Of a stretch of 64,000 bases of DNA, positions 42,455 through 50,255 are shown piece by piece. Location: positions 18,558,835-18,622,834 of the forward strand of contig OX453275.1 of assembly GCA_949710005.1 (NCBI GenBank), written 5' to 3'. The translations under genes and the position numbers were made by a program. This DNA is from Ricordea florida. Taxonomy: Eukaryota > Cnidaria > Anthozoa > Corallimorpharia > Ricordeidae. Each line of letters starts with the position of its first letter. The first letter of the stretch is position 1. The notes beneath the pieces were generated by a model, which was given only the letters and a program-made list of their open reading frames with translations, was not told where the DNA came from and searched no databases.

Positions 42455-42648
42455 ATGTCAAGCGAAAATAAACTTGTGAAAACTGTTACTGATTCAGCGG
42501 TGATTATCGGATTAGCTGCTGGAGTTGGATATGTTGCTAAAAAAGCAATGAGAGAATCATTTATAAGTGATCCATCCTCAAGTATTACAAATTATGCAAA
42601 ATGGGTAGCTGTTTTATCTGGAAGTATGTATCTCAAAAATTATCTTGA
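42455..42648 (+). pseudogene. Small two-pass membrane protein gene of Polinton A, 5' part, split by Polinton B
   Basis: The first 65 codons (DSAVIIGLAAGVGYVAKKA, then ITNYAKWVAVLSGSMYLKNY) match the 72-residue protein at 49406-49624, with two short hydrophobic segments. After TATCTTGA the terminal repeat of Polinton B begins, and the open frame to 42847 is read-through into that repeat. The last codons of the gene lie at 58141-58176 on the far side of Polinton B. This gene therefore pinpoints the insertion. Confidence 0.9.
42643..42648. other. Target-site duplication of Polinton B, left
   Basis: TCTTGA, matched at 58140-58145. The last T of the element's end is shared with the first base if six bases are counted. 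Confidence 0.85.
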
Positions 42649-43069
42649 AGTAGTAGGGTATAAGGGGAATCCAGCACAAATTAAAGAAAAAAATGGAAAT
42701 ACAAAAAATGAAAAAATTTTATCAGAGATTTATCAGAGATTTATCAGAGATTTAACCAAGGATTTTATTCCCCTATATAAAGTATCGCCAAATAAAATTT
42801 TCAATTTTATCAAGAAATTATCAAGGATTTTATCAGAGAATTTATAGGTAAATAAAAAAAAAAAATGAATTCAATTGATATTTAAAAAACAAAAATAATG
42901 AAATTAAAAAAATGGAAGAGTTACAAAAGAAAACAGTTGTGGAATTATATCAAATTGTTAAAGACCGCGGCATTAAAAAAATGTCTAAATCGAATAAACC
43001 TGAACTCATTGAAGCGTTGTGGAATATTCCAGAAGTTAGGGAAGAGATGCGAAATATTCAGAAAAAAAG
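42649..43069 (+). repeat. Polinton B terminal inverted repeat (zinc-ribbon end)
   Basis: Starts AGTAGTAGGGTATAAGGGG. Contains three TTTATCAGAGA words (about 42717-42753), TATATAAAG at 42774-42782, and a TTTAAAAAACAAAAATAATG stretch before the start codon at 42912. The first 158 nt of the zinc-ribbon gene lie inside it. Confidence 0.95.
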
Positions 43070-43451
43070 TACCCCACCCACTTCAGAACCTAAAACTATT
43101 AAGTATCATTATTATTGTATCCATAAAAGGCAGAAATCAAGATGTAAAGAGTGTGGGGGATCACAAATATGTAAACATAATAGAAATAAAGCTTATTGTA
43201 AAGAGTGTGGAGGATCACAAATATGTGAACATAAAAAACAAAGGATGCATTGTAAAGAGTGTGGAGGATCACAAATATGTGAACATAAAAAACAGAAGGC
43301 ACGTTGTAAAGAATGTAAAGGTAAAGGAATATGTATTCATGGAAAACAAAGAAATTTTTGTAAGGATTGTGGGGGATCTCAAATATGTGAACATAATAGA
43401 CAGAAAGCATTTTGTAAAGAATGTTATATAACACCTACCCGCGTTACATAA
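42912..43451 (+). CDS. SAP-like N-terminus fused to zinc-ribbon repeats (Polinton B)
   Basis: 179 residues. Residues 1-53 are identical to the start of the B polymerase (TVVELYQIVKDRGIKKMSKS, then ELIEALWNIPEV), a SAP/Rho-N-like helix pair that usually binds nucleic acid. From residue ~70 it has six units of the form CKECGGSQICEH spaced 17-18 residues, each with two CxxC-type pairs and a Cys-x-His. Such repeats are common in large DNA viruses of protists, as I recall. It could bind DNA or RNA at the element ends. A second open frame (42898-43431) overlaps but breaks the Cys pattern. Confidence 0.8.
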   Translation: MEELQKKTVVELYQIVKDRGIKKMSKSNKPELIEALWNIPEVREEMRNIQKKSTPPTSEPKTIKYHYYCIHKRQKSRCKECGGSQICKHNRNKAYCKECGGSQICEHKKQRMHCKECGGSQICEHKKQKARCKECKGKGICIHGKQRNFCKDCGGSQICEHNRQKAFCKECYITPTRVT

Positions 43452-43452
43452 C
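43443..43452. terminator. GTTACATAAC at the end of the zinc-ribbon gene
   Basis: This near-palindrome overlaps the stop codon (43449-43451). It recurs at 43993-44002 and 44413-44422, with a GTTATATAAC form at 44393-44402 and, in Polinton A, at 62999-63008. A role as 3'-end signal is a guess. Confidence 0.3.
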
Positions 43453-43509
43453 AATAAATATAAAATTTAATTAAATTATAATTTAAAAAACAAAAATAAT
43501 AAAATTAAA

Positions 43510-43992
43510 ATGGAGAAAGTTGAAGAAAATAGTTATATTAATTTTGAATATATTAACGAAAAAAGGCTAAGTAATTATCATTTTGTTGAGTCAATAAAGA
43601 CAGATTTAATAAAAAAGATATCAAAAAATCGCGGCTTTATTGATGAAGATAAAAAAATTGGTTTTGAAATTTGGGATGGGGACTGCGGTTTTGGTTTTTT
43701 TGTTGATTTTGAAAGTTTACTCACCGATAAGTTTGTTTCAGTTTTATTAAGTGAAGCTAATGATTCGTATTTTAAATTTGATATAAAAGAAGGTTTTTTT
43801 AATGGTTTAATTATTGATTCATTTATTGTAAACATACACACAAACCCACATAAGATATTACATAAACTTAAATTCTACAAAGACTTGTATAACGATCTAA
43901 TGAAAGTAGCATGGCATCCAGATAGGTATTTAGATTGGTGTATTGATATTGATGGTTTAAAGTTTTTGAAAGAGTTATGGGGAGAAGATTAA
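43510..43992 (+). CDS. W-x-P-x-R-x-x-D-W-C motif protein, 160 residues (Polinton B)
   Basis: Function unknown. The N-terminal part is acidic and beta/helix-mixed (YINFEYINEKRLSNYHF, IKTDLIKKISKNRGFID). The C-terminus has VAWHPDRYLDWCIDIDGLKF. Polinton A has a longer homologue (63021-63773) at the matching place with the same motif (VTWKPERVLDWCYDTDELK), so the gene is maintained although the rest has diverged strongly. Similar W-P-R-W-C tails occur in uncharacterised giant-virus proteins, by memory only. It lies in tandem behind the zinc-ribbon gene. Confidence 0.65.
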   Translation: MEKVEENSYINFEYINEKRLSNYHFVESIKTDLIKKISKNRGFIDEDKKIGFEIWDGDCGFGFFVDFESLLTDKFVSVLLSEANDSYFKFDIKEGFFNGLIIDSFIVNIHTNPHKILHKLKFYKDLYNDLMKVAWHPDRYLDWCIDIDGLKFLKELWGED

Positions 43993-44017
43993 GTTACATA
44001 ACAAAAAAAAAAAAATA

Positions 44018-44344
44018 ATGAATAAAGAAAGTCAACAAGAGAAAATTATTAAAATTAGCACAAAGGATTTAATAGATTATGCTAAAAAAAATTGGAATAA
44101 AAGATATGAATTATAATGTTGCTAATAATGTATTAAATAAATTACATAAAAAATTTGAAGATAAAGTAATTACACAAAAAGAACTTCAAGAAGAAATGAA
44201 AAAATAAGAGATAAAGTAACTAAGACATATGGAATAAAAAACGATCCTAATATAAGTGATGAAGAAATGTTGAAAAAACTAAGTTCAAAGTATAATGACT
44301 TTAAAGGAAATTCATTATATGGGAAAATGATAGAAGATAAATAA
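44018..44344 (+). pseudogene. Small frameshifted gene at the right end of Polinton B
   Basis: Three short pieces in different frames read as one charged, helical protein: MNKESQQEKIIKISTKDLID (44018-44116), NVANNVLNKLHKKFEDKVIT (44106-44207) and DKVTKTYGIKNDPNISDEEM to GNSLYGKMIEDK (about 44208-44344). Runs of A at the two switch points (44087-44093 and 44199-44204) are likely indel sites. No homologue is seen in Polinton A's visible part. Function unknown. Confidence 0.45.
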
Positions 44345-44438
44345 AAGATGCAGTATATTGATTTGAAGAGTTAATATATTAGAAATAATTATGTTATATA
44401 ACCTAAATAATGGTTACATAACAAAAGATCTGAAAAAT

Positions 44439-45074
44439 TTATCTAAATCTTAAACTAAAAGTTATGGGAGAACCCTTAAGATCAAGTTTTTTCCATTCAA
44501 TGTCTAATATGCTTAAATCAAAGTGATTTATGACACTCTCATATTTTTTAACTGGAATTGTTGGATAATCCTTTGAGGGTATGTTTGCAAGTAGGGTTGA
44601 TGGTGAGAGTTTCACAAGTTCTCCATATTTGGTTTTATTCATATATGAAGACTTATTATCAACTATACTACACATAAGTCTCAGAGGTTCCTTAATCTGT
44701 ATATTTATGGGGTATAATTTACCAGGATTTATGATTTCAGGCACCCCTAAACCAATCGACAACGCTCTAGTAAGTTTAACGTTAAAGTTCTTATTTGAAT
44801 ATAGATAGTTAACAGTATCAGTCTCAATTATTGTTATCTTTTCCCTATCAGGATCATTAAAAAAGATCGAATGAATATTGCGAAGAGAATATGTACCAGG
44901 TTCAATTATTATGAAGCCCAGATTCCTATCATTGAATAATATCTGTTGATCCTTGAAATTAATCAATCTTTTGGTTTTTATATTACAATCCAGGAGTTGT
45001 ATCTCTCGAATATTTTTCAGCGGAGGATCTATATAAATCCTAGTTTCAGACTCATACATGGTAATGCTCAACAT
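44439..45074 (-). CDS. Penton-like minor capsid protein (Polinton B)
   Basis: 211 residues, probably a single jelly-roll vertex protein. It starts MLSITMYESETRIYIDPPLK and has IREIQLLDCNI, IIIEPGTYSLRNI and KPGKLYPI-like beta-rich segments. Polinton and adintovirus pentons have a similar opening (short signal-free start, then xxxTxIxLxxPLxNVxxI). It stands in the structural block behind the large anchored protein. A TTTAAAGAT motif precedes it. The copy in Polinton A lacks about 85 central residues. I am moderately sure of the penton role. Confidence 0.6.
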   Translation of the reverse strand: MLSITMYESETRIYIDPPLKNIREIQLLDCNIKTKRLINFKDQQILFNDRNLGFIIIEPGTYSLRNIHSIFFNDPDREKITIIETDTVNYLYSNKNFNVKLTRALSIGLGVPEIINPGKLYPINIQIKEPLRLMCSIVDNKSSYMNKTKYGELVKLSPSTLLANIPSKDYPTIPVKKYESVINHFDLSILDIEWKKLDLKGSPITFSLRFR

Positions 45075-45096
45075 TTTGTTTGATTACACCATATTC

Positions 45097-45105
45097 ATCT
45101 TTAAA
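45097..45105 (-). promoter_or_regulatory. TTTAAAGAT motif before the penton-like gene (B)
   Basis: ATCTTTAAA on the plus strand, 22 bp ahead of the start at 45074. Confidence 0.5.
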
Positions 45106-45123
45106 TTTCTATAATAAACGCCC

Positions 45124-45214
45124 GTGATAAAAAACGACTTACGCGTAAGCCGAAAAAAAAATTGTTATGTTAATTAACCTGTGATAAAAAACGACTTACG
45201 CGTAAGCCGAAAAA
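45124..45214. repeat. Duplicated 34-bp unit with a 12-bp perfect palindrome
   Basis: GTGATAAAAAACGACTTACG followed by CGTAAGCCGAAAAA occurs at 45124-45157 and 45181-45214. Each copy holds CTTACGCGTAAG (45138-45149 and 45195-45206), 57 bp apart. It sits in the only sizeable gap of the structural block, between the large anchored protein's stop and the penton-like gene's promoter. Confidence 0.8.
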
Positions 45215-45223
45215 TCCAGTCAT

Positions 45224-46843
45224 CTACCGAAATAGATACCACGCTAATCCACCAGCGACAATTATAAATGCTAATATATTCTTTTCATGTTGTGTTGAGC
45301 CAATATTATTTTCAGCGGATCGGGCAAAGCCCTCCCCAGCGGAGCTGGAGCTGGTCCTGCGGATTTCCTGTTTTATCGAGTCTGTTTTCGTTGAGGTTTT
45401 TGGTTCCTGTGGGTTTTTATTCGTTTCAGTTCTACCTTCAAAAGGAATATGAGGTAACTTTAACTTTGAAGATCCTAAGTTATGACTTATTCCAACTTGT
45501 TTTGCTTCAGTGTTTATGGAATTATTCACACCAAAATTCATATCATTACTCGCTTTCATAAGTTTGTTGTTAAAACCAGTCACGCTTTCAGTATTGATTA
45601 TCATATTACTCGGCATCAACCATACACCAGGAGCAATAGCTAAATCAAGCCGTAATTTCGCTTCTTGTACAGCTAATTGATACCTTTGAATCGAACTAGA
45701 AATGTCATTCTCGATCACACTGCTTTCAAATAAAGCCAAGAATTCTTGTTGTGTCTCTATTGCTCCGCCGCCATTACCATAAATTGAATTTCTTGTGTTA
45801 ACTTGTGCCCCTAAGATACAATAAACAAAAGCTTCAGCAGATCGATTTAATCTACCAAGTCCAGCTTTAGTGAGACCATGACCACTTGTAGGGATAAACC
45901 AAGCATATTTGAAATCAGCAAAGTCATCATTACGTATAAATGAGATTAGATTACCCTTTTCCTTCTTACCCCCTTCATCATAGAATTTACCACCTTCACC
46001 AGGCCATTTATCTGCTTCAACATCATAATTCCTTATAATATGTACATTTTGGTATCCCCCTCCTTTTCCATGATATCCTGCACCGTAATCAAGGAATATA
46101 TCACCTAATCCTCCATTTCTACCACCTTTCCATCTAAAATCAGACGAAGTACTAACTCCAAATTCAGAACACAATCGTTGATATGCAACTTTACTATATG
46201 GATTATTATTTATCATAAAAGGTTTCTCATCAGGTAAGGGAAGACTTAATTCATATAATATTCTCCTTATTGTGAAATATATATGAAAATTTATGAAGCT
46301 ATTCACTACTTTAGGATAATTTAGACTTTCAAAAGGACTTACCCCACAACCAGATGTTGCACACCAAACTGCAAAGTTAAGTTGTTGCGGCCAATAATTC
46401 ATATCAGGGGCGTTCAACCATTTTCTACTCTGTTTACCAAATTTGAAAGTAACAACTTGTGATGTAAATATGTTTCTCATCTTTGCTGTGAATTTCTTTG
46501 TATTTGAAACATATATATCTAGTGAGGTTAGCATTTTTGATATGTCACTTGTAAAGTCATCAAAATTAACAGCTGGTATTGGATAAGATATATTAGTCAA
46601 TGTTAAACTATTTGGAAATGAACTAAATTCATCAGAGGTAAGCCCTAAATCTTTCCACAAAATTCTTTTCAAACCAGGTGAAATATCATCAATCCATGTT
46701 TTTCCAGTAGGATCATCATTTGACATTATTGTTGACCCATCAACTTGCCATTTAATATATCCACCATACGAATCAGGCACAAATGTGAAATGACTTATAT
46801 CAGCCTTTGGGTACATATTTCTGAAATCATTGAATAATGTCAT
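45224..46843 (-). CDS. Large C-terminally anchored Polinton protein, 539 residues (B)
   Basis: The N-terminal two thirds are well conserved with the A copy (DSYGGYIKWQVDGSTIMSND, LNFAVWCATSGCGVSPFESL, FHIYFTIRRILYELSLPLPD, TSGHGLTKAGLGRLNRSAEA). The C-terminal third is polar and low-complexity and ends in a membrane segment, FIIVAGGLAWYLFR, at the very end. Tail-anchored in a membrane, cytosolic or virion-facing N-terminus. Function unknown. Position and size suit a minor capsid, vertex or entry protein. A GC-rich module lies in the linker before the anchor (SSAGEGFARSAENN). Confidence 0.8.
   Translation of the reverse strand: MTLFNDFRNMYPKADISHFTFVPDSYGGYIKWQVDGSTIMSNDDPTGKTWIDDISPGLKRILWKDLGLTSDEFSSFPNSLTLTNISYPIPAVNFDDFTSDISKMLTSLDIYVSNTKKFTAKMRNIFTSQVVTFKFGKQSRKWLNAPDMNYWPQQLNFAVWCATSGCGVSPFESLNYPKVVNSFINFHIYFTIRRILYELSLPLPDEKPFMINNNPYSKVAYQRLCSEFGVSTSSDFRWKGGRNGGLGDIFLDYGAGYHGKGGGYQNVHIIRNYDVEADKWPGEGGKFYDEGGKKEKGNLISFIRNDDFADFKYAWFIPTSGHGLTKAGLGRLNRSAEAFVYCILGAQVNTRNSIYGNGGGAIETQQEFLALFESSVIENDISSSIQRYQLAVQEAKLRLDLAIAPGVWLMPSNMIINTESVTGFNNKLMKASNDMNFGVNNSINTEAKQVGISHNLGSSKLKLPHIPFEGRTETNKNPQEPKTSTKTDSIKQEIRRTSSSSAGEGFARSAENNIGSTQHEKNILAFIIVAGGLAWYLFR
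45311..45364. repeat. GC-rich module in the large anchored protein gene (B)
   Basis: Begins TTCAGCGGATCGGGCAAAGC and ends AGCTGGTCCTGCGGAT. The same module, with a slightly different middle, is at 49741-49791 in another gene and another reading frame. Confidence 0.8.
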
Positions 46844-46889
46844 TTTTTTTTGTTCATAACATGTTGCTTTTAAATCACCTCTTTTCTAA

Positions 46890-46922
46890 TCCAGCTTCGC
46901 TGGGGAGGACTCCGTCCGATAA
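46890..46922. repeat. GC-rich module upstream of the large anchored protein gene (B)
   Basis: CCAGCTTCGCTGGGGAGGAC contains the hairpin CAGCTTCGCTG. Confidence 0.65.
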
Positions 46923-46968
46923 CCAGCAAAACAATTACATCCTACATCAGTTTTCTCATATGAAATTT

Positions 46969-47613
46969 TTAATGAGCGGGAGTGGTTAACTCTTTTAATA
47001 TTTCCTCTCGAACCTCTGTTCTTATCTGTGACATATTTAAGTTTTTTTCTGTCTCTTTCTGAGTTTTTTGGCGGATTTCCAGTTTTAATTTTTCAAACTT
47101 ATCAACCTCTGATAAAATTAACGAAAATTCTTGGTCGGATATAGCGTTATCTTTTAGTGCCTTTGAAACCAAGTCGTGAATGGTATTTACTTTTGCTTTT
47201 GCCAAAGAAACTGTCTGTTCATGTTTACTAACTTTATGAGAAAGCCGTTTAGAAGAAGCACCGAATACAACTGATATTCCCCCACAAATACCCCCCACAG
47301 CTCCTAATGGTATACCAACAACAGCACCAAAACCAGTAAGGGAGGTTCCAAGTCCACTTGCAGATAGAATAACTGAAAGCACTCCACTACAAACACTTAT
47401 TTTTGTAAATATGCCTCTTGCTCTATTGTATTTTTTCCTAACATCCTCATAATGTTTAATTTCCTTTTGAAGATTATTTAATACTTCACACGACTTTTGT
47501 AGTCTGAAATTCACCACCTGATCGGCCCGAAGGGCCTCCCCGCTTCGCGGAAATGAGGAACTCTGTTCTGAATTAACAGGCACATTAGGATAAATTCTCT
47601 TGTAGTCATCCAT
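46969..47613 (-). CDS. Gly-rich hydrophobic membrane protein, 214 residues (B)
   Basis: An N-terminal polar part and heptad-like helix (NLQKEIKHYEDVRKKYNRAR) is followed by a Gly/Ala/Ser/Val-rich hydrophobic stretch of about 50 residues (VLSVILSASGLG, FGAVVGIPLGAVGGICGG) with glycine-zipper spacing. A conserved charged tail ends it (SKHEQTVSLAKAKVNTIHD, then DQEFSLILSEVDKFEKLK). The central part resembles pore- or membrane-inserting segments. A membrane-penetration role is inference. A GC-rich module adds PRSGEALRADQV near residue 24 compared with the A copy. Confidence 0.75.
   Translation of the reverse strand: MDDYKRIYPNVPVNSEQSSSFPRSGEALRADQVVNFRLQKSCEVLNNLQKEIKHYEDVRKKYNRARGIFTKISVCSGVLSVILSASGLGTSLTGFGAVVGIPLGAVGGICGGISVVFGASSKRLSHKVSKHEQTVSLAKAKVNTIHDLVSKALKDNAISDQEFSLILSEVDKFEKLKLEIRQKTQKETEKNLNMSQIRTEVREEILKELTTPAH
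47520..47552. repeat. GC-rich module in the 46969 gene (B)
   Basis: GATCGGCCCGAAGGGCCTCC followed by CCGCTTCGCGG, two hairpins back to back. It is translated as PRSGEALRADQ. The A copy at 60475-60486 lacks it. Confidence 0.8.
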
Positions 47614-47638
47614 ATTGTATTTTACTGATCAACATGAT

Positions 47639-47647
47639 ATCTTTAGA
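47639..47647 (-). promoter_or_regulatory. TCTAAAGAT variant motif before the 46969 gene (B)
   Basis: ATCTTTAGA on the plus strand, 25 bp ahead of the start at 47613, at the edge of a GC-rich module. Confidence 0.4.
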
Positions 47648-47672
47648 CCCCTTTAGGGCCGCGGAGCAAATC
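47641..47672. repeat. GC-rich module between two structural genes (B)
   Basis: AGACCCCTTTAGGGCCGCGG. A near-identical unit lies at 49649-49680 in the same kind of place, just upstream of another gene. Confidence 0.7.
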
Positions 47673-47673
47673 G

Positions 47674-48921
47674 TTACTTTCTATTCTTTACCCTTGTTCC
47701 TCCTTTCAGTCGTTCCACAAAATATAGAACAACAGCCATTATCAACAACCAAGCATTCTTACCTAAAAATCCAATAACCTCACCCGCTGTTTTGAATAAA
47801 AAGCTTACAATCGCTCCAACCATCCCCGGTAATATTTCACCTAGTTTCTTACCAATAGCTTTCAAACCATTACCAACACCTTTACCTAATTTAGATAGAC
47901 CTCTAGAAATATTAGAAACTATAACACCAATAACCACCCCTACAGCACTTACAACTGCAAATACTGTAAAACCATACTTTTTGAAGATAGCCTTCACGCG
48001 TTCCCGTAATGGTAGATTTTTAAGTATTTCTTCATTTTTACTCTCAATATCAGCTATTTGTTCTTGGTTGTAAATAATACTCTTTCTTGCTAGTTCTCTA
48101 AATTTATCAACTTCAGCTTGTAATCTTTCATTACCTCTTTCTAACATTGTTAAATTTGACTGTCCCTTCTTATACTTATCTATTTCATCTTTGTATAATT
48201 TTAATTCACTTCTAAGTTTATCAATCTGATTTTTAGCTAACACTTTATGTTTATCAGACGCAACTAAATAGCTTTCACTTTTCGCAATTCTGGTTTGTTG
48301 TTTTTCAATTATAGCTTTCAACTCTTCTATTTCACTTGTATCATATTGTTCCATCTCATTTTTACCTTTTTCTAAAAGTGATTTTAACTCAGCTATTTCT
48401 TTATTTAAATCCTTAATTTCTTCATTTTTTTCATTCAATTGTGATAAAATATCATCATTAGCTTCAACAATTTCTTCCGCTTTTTTACCTAGAGCATTCC
48501 TTATAATTTTAGGGAGTTTTTTATTAATATCTCCATTCGCATCAAATAATTTATGCCATGTTACTTTTACTCCACTTTTTCTAGGGATTGCAACTTCAAT
48601 TCTACCCCACTCATCATATCTGAATAAAAAACTAGGTTTTGCCTCTGGAAATTTTTTTAAAATATCACTCCAAACTTCATCTTTGCTTCTTTCAATCTCA
48701 TCTATATCTTTACTTGGTAATTGTGTATATCCTTTTTTGGTTTTAGGTCTAGCAACCTCCTCCGCATAATCCCTACCACCAAACGATGTTTCTTCTTCAT
48801 CATCATCAGGGTTAATTACCCTAGTGGTGGATGATATTATATCCATTTCCATATTATCATCATCATCTAGATCATCTGTTTCAAATTTTTTTGGTATTAA
48901 TGGTTCTTCTTCTTCCGCCAT
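47674..48921 (-). CDS. Coiled-coil protein with membrane-active-looking C-terminus, 415 residues (B)
   Basis: Acidic N-terminus, then a long coiled coil (about residues 150-290, ELKSLLEKGKNEMEQYDTSE and following). The last 100 residues are the best conserved part: KKYGFTVFAVVSAVGVVIGV, then a Gly-Leu-Lys amphipathic region (LSKLGKGVGNGLKAIGKKLG), then two further hydrophobic segments (GAIVSFLFKTAGEVIGFL, WLLIMAVVLYFV). The amphipathic stretch resembles membrane-lytic peptides. A role in membrane penetration or in tethering the capsid to a membrane is an inference. Counterpart of 58702-59922 in A. Confidence 0.75.
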   Translation of the reverse strand: MAEEEEPLIPKKFETDDLDDDDNMEMDIISSTTRVINPDDDEEETSFGGRDYAEEVARPKTKKGYTQLPSKDIDEIERSKDEVWSDILKKFPEAKPSFLFRYDEWGRIEVAIPRKSGVKVTWHKLFDANGDINKKLPKIIRNALGKKAEEIVEANDDILSQLNEKNEEIKDLNKEIAELKSLLEKGKNEMEQYDTSEIEELKAIIEKQQTRIAKSESYLVASDKHKVLAKNQIDKLRSELKLYKDEIDKYKKGQSNLTMLERGNERLQAEVDKFRELARKSIIYNQEQIADIESKNEEILKNLPLRERVKAIFKKYGFTVFAVVSAVGVVIGVIVSNISRGLSKLGKGVGNGLKAIGKKLGEILPGMVGAIVSFLFKTAGEVIGFLGKNAWLLIMAVVLYFVERLKGGTRVKNRK

Positions 48922-48944
48922 GATTTTTTACTCAACAGTAAGAA

Positions 48945-48953
48945 ATCTTTAAA
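48945..48953 (-). promoter_or_regulatory. TTTAAAGAT motif before the coiled-coil protein gene (B)
   Basis: 23 bp ahead of the start at 48921. The spacer (TTCTTACTG) is also kept in the A copy. Confidence 0.5.
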
Positions 48954-48971
48954 CTAATCACATACAATTAC

Positions 48972-49403
48972 TTAAAAGAATTTACTAGCCATATACCCCA
49001 ACGCCAACATACCGCCACCTACATATACCATCTCTCCCATCTTTTGATTGCCACTAGGTCTATAATAATCCGCAAAGCGGGGCTCTTTCAGAGTTTCAGA
49101 TAATTTTAGCTCCCCCGGATGTGTCTCACTATACAATTTCAAAGCTTCATCTGTATTAGAAATATTTTTTGAAGCTTGGTATTTATCATCTTTTTGTTTT
49201 ACTTTCCAATCAATTAGTTTCTGTCTATTTTCCTGGTATTCAGCATAATCTTTTTGATACTTTTCTAATGCTTTATCATGTCGTATTCGTTCTGCAGCGG
49301 CGGAGCCGCCGTCACCTGAGAGATATCGTGCAAGGTATGACCCACCAACAAAGGCGGTTGCATTCAAAATTGCTCCTCCAAACATCATTGCTATTGTTGC
49401 CAT
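48972..49403 (-). CDS. Small protein with hydrophobic ends, 143 residues (B)
   Basis: N-terminal hydrophobic segment (AMMFGGAILNATAFVGGSYL), central charged helix (RIRHDKALEKYQKDYAEYQE), the conserved FADYYRPSGNQK, and a C-terminal hydrophobic GGGMLALGYMASKF. Probably two membrane anchors. Homologous to 58200-58652. A GC-rich module replaces the linker after LSGD (GGSAAAE). Confidence 0.75.
   Translation of the reverse strand: MATIAMMFGGAILNATAFVGGSYLARYLSGDGGSAAAERIRHDKALEKYQKDYAEYQENRQKLIDWKVKQKDDKYQASKNISNTDEALKLYSETHPGELKLSETLKEPRFADYYRPSGNQKMGEMVYVGGGMLALGYMASKFF
49294..49313. repeat. GC-rich module in the 48972 gene (B)
   Basis: GCAGCGGCGGAGCCGCCGTC holds the hairpin GGCGGAGCCGCC. The A copy has KTDT here. 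Confidence 0.65.
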
Positions 49404-49405
49404 GT

Positions 49406-49624
49406 TTATTTTGGTAAAATCTTTTGATCCTCTAAATATGTTTTTAGGTACATACTACCTGACAATACAGCCACCCATTTAGCATAATTTGTAATACTTG
49501 AGGATGGGTCGTTCATAAATGATTCTTTCATAACCTTTTTAGCTACATAACCAACAGCAGCTGCTAACCCAATAAGTACTGCTGAATCAGTAACAGTTTT
49601 CACAAGTTTGTTTTCATTTGACAT
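49406..49624 (-). CDS. Small two-pass membrane protein, 72 residues (B)
   Basis: Two hydrophobic segments (SAVLIGLAAAVGYVAKKV and YAKWVAVLSGSMYLKTYL) are separated by a polar loop, and it ends EDQKILPK. It is the intact version of the gene of Polinton A into which Polinton B is inserted. Only 2 bp separate it from the next gene. Confidence 0.8.
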   Translation of the reverse strand: MSNENKLVKTVTDSAVLIGLAAAVGYVAKKVMKESFMNDPSSSITNYAKWVAVLSGSMYLKTYLEDQKILPK

Positions 49625-49648
49625 AATTTTATTGATGATATAGAAAAC

Positions 49649-49680
49649 CTTTAGACCCCTTTAGGGCCGCGAAGCAAATT
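49649..49680. repeat. GC-rich module upstream of the 49406 gene (B)
   Basis: Shares AGACCCCTTTAGGGCCGCG with 47641-47672. Confidence 0.7.
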
Positions 49681-49688
49681 GGCTTTCC

Positions 49689-50219
49689 TCATATCATTCC
49701 CATTTTCAGCGGTTGTGGTTGGGAGGGTTGGGTGGAAATGTTCAGCGGATCGGGCAAAGCCCTCCCACGAAGTGAAGCTGGTCCTACGGATCTTTGAGGT
49801 GAAACATTAGTTGGAACTTGGGATAAATCAGGTATTCTATTTTTATTATCCTCCTTTTCGGCTTTGCCTGTCTTTAGACTTTGTCGGTATCTCATAAACA
49901 TGTCAAATGCTGTAAACCCTATTCCAACAATAGATAATACAGTAGTAAAAGATAGATCCGGAAGCCATGGTTTTGTGGTTTCTTTTTCATTTTTAATCTC
50001 CTCTTGTTCCTTTTCACGTTTCATTTGCTCCGCGGCCCGTTGGGTCTCCCTAGCTAATGCTTCTTTCGCTTTTTTATTGTATTCTGCTAATTTCTTTCCA
50101 GCAGCAACCTTTTTAGGATCTTTCACCCTTTTTTTGACATCTTTATTTTCAGGTGCAGGATCGGCAGTAATTTGCTCAACTTCTGTTCCTCCTTCAATTT
50201 GTTCAGTTTGGTCAGACAT
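49689..50219 (-). CDS. Basic single-pass membrane protein, 176 residues (B)
   Basis: I start it at MSDQTEQ (50219) rather than the upstream Met, because the A copy starts at the same place and the TTTAAAGAT motif then lies 21 bp upstream. The N-terminal half is Lys/Ala/Glu-rich (VAAGKKLAEYNKKAKEALA), one hydrophobic segment follows (FTTVLSIVGIGFTAFDMFM), then a Pro-rich tail. A GC-rich module extends the tail (SLRGRALPDPLN). Confidence 0.75.
   Translation of the reverse strand: MSDQTEQIEGGTEVEQITADPAPENKDVKKRVKDPKKVAAGKKLAEYNKKAKEALARETQRAAEQMKREKEQEEIKNEKETTKPWLPDLSFTTVLSIVGIGFTAFDMFMRYRQSLKTGKAEKEDNKNRIPDLSQVPTNVSPQRSVGPASLRGRALPDPLNISTQPSQPQPLKMGMI
49741..49791. repeat. GC-rich module in the 49689 gene (B), second copy of the 45311 module
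   Basis: It starts with the same 26 bases as 45311-45336 (TTCAGCGGATCGGGCAAAGC and CCTCCC) and ends AGCTGGTCCTACGGAT. Confidence 0.8.
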
Positions 50220-50240
50220 TATTTTACATATCATTAAGAA

Positions 50241-50249
50241 ATCTTTAAA
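50241..50249 (-). promoter_or_regulatory. TTTAAAGAT motif before the 49689 gene (B)
   Basis: It decides the start codon of that gene. The bases between (TTCTTAATGATATGTAAAA) resemble those before 41722 in A. Confidence 0.5.
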
Positions 50250-50255
50250 TCATGC

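Noticed and set aside
42455-42847. 130-residue membrane protein ORF
   Set aside because: Only the first 65 codons belong to the gene. The rest reads into Polinton B's terminal repeat.
42898-43431. 177-residue Lys/Val-rich ORF overlapping the zinc-ribbon gene
   Set aside because: A shadow frame. The regular CxxC...CxH pattern and homology to the A copy are in the 42912 frame.
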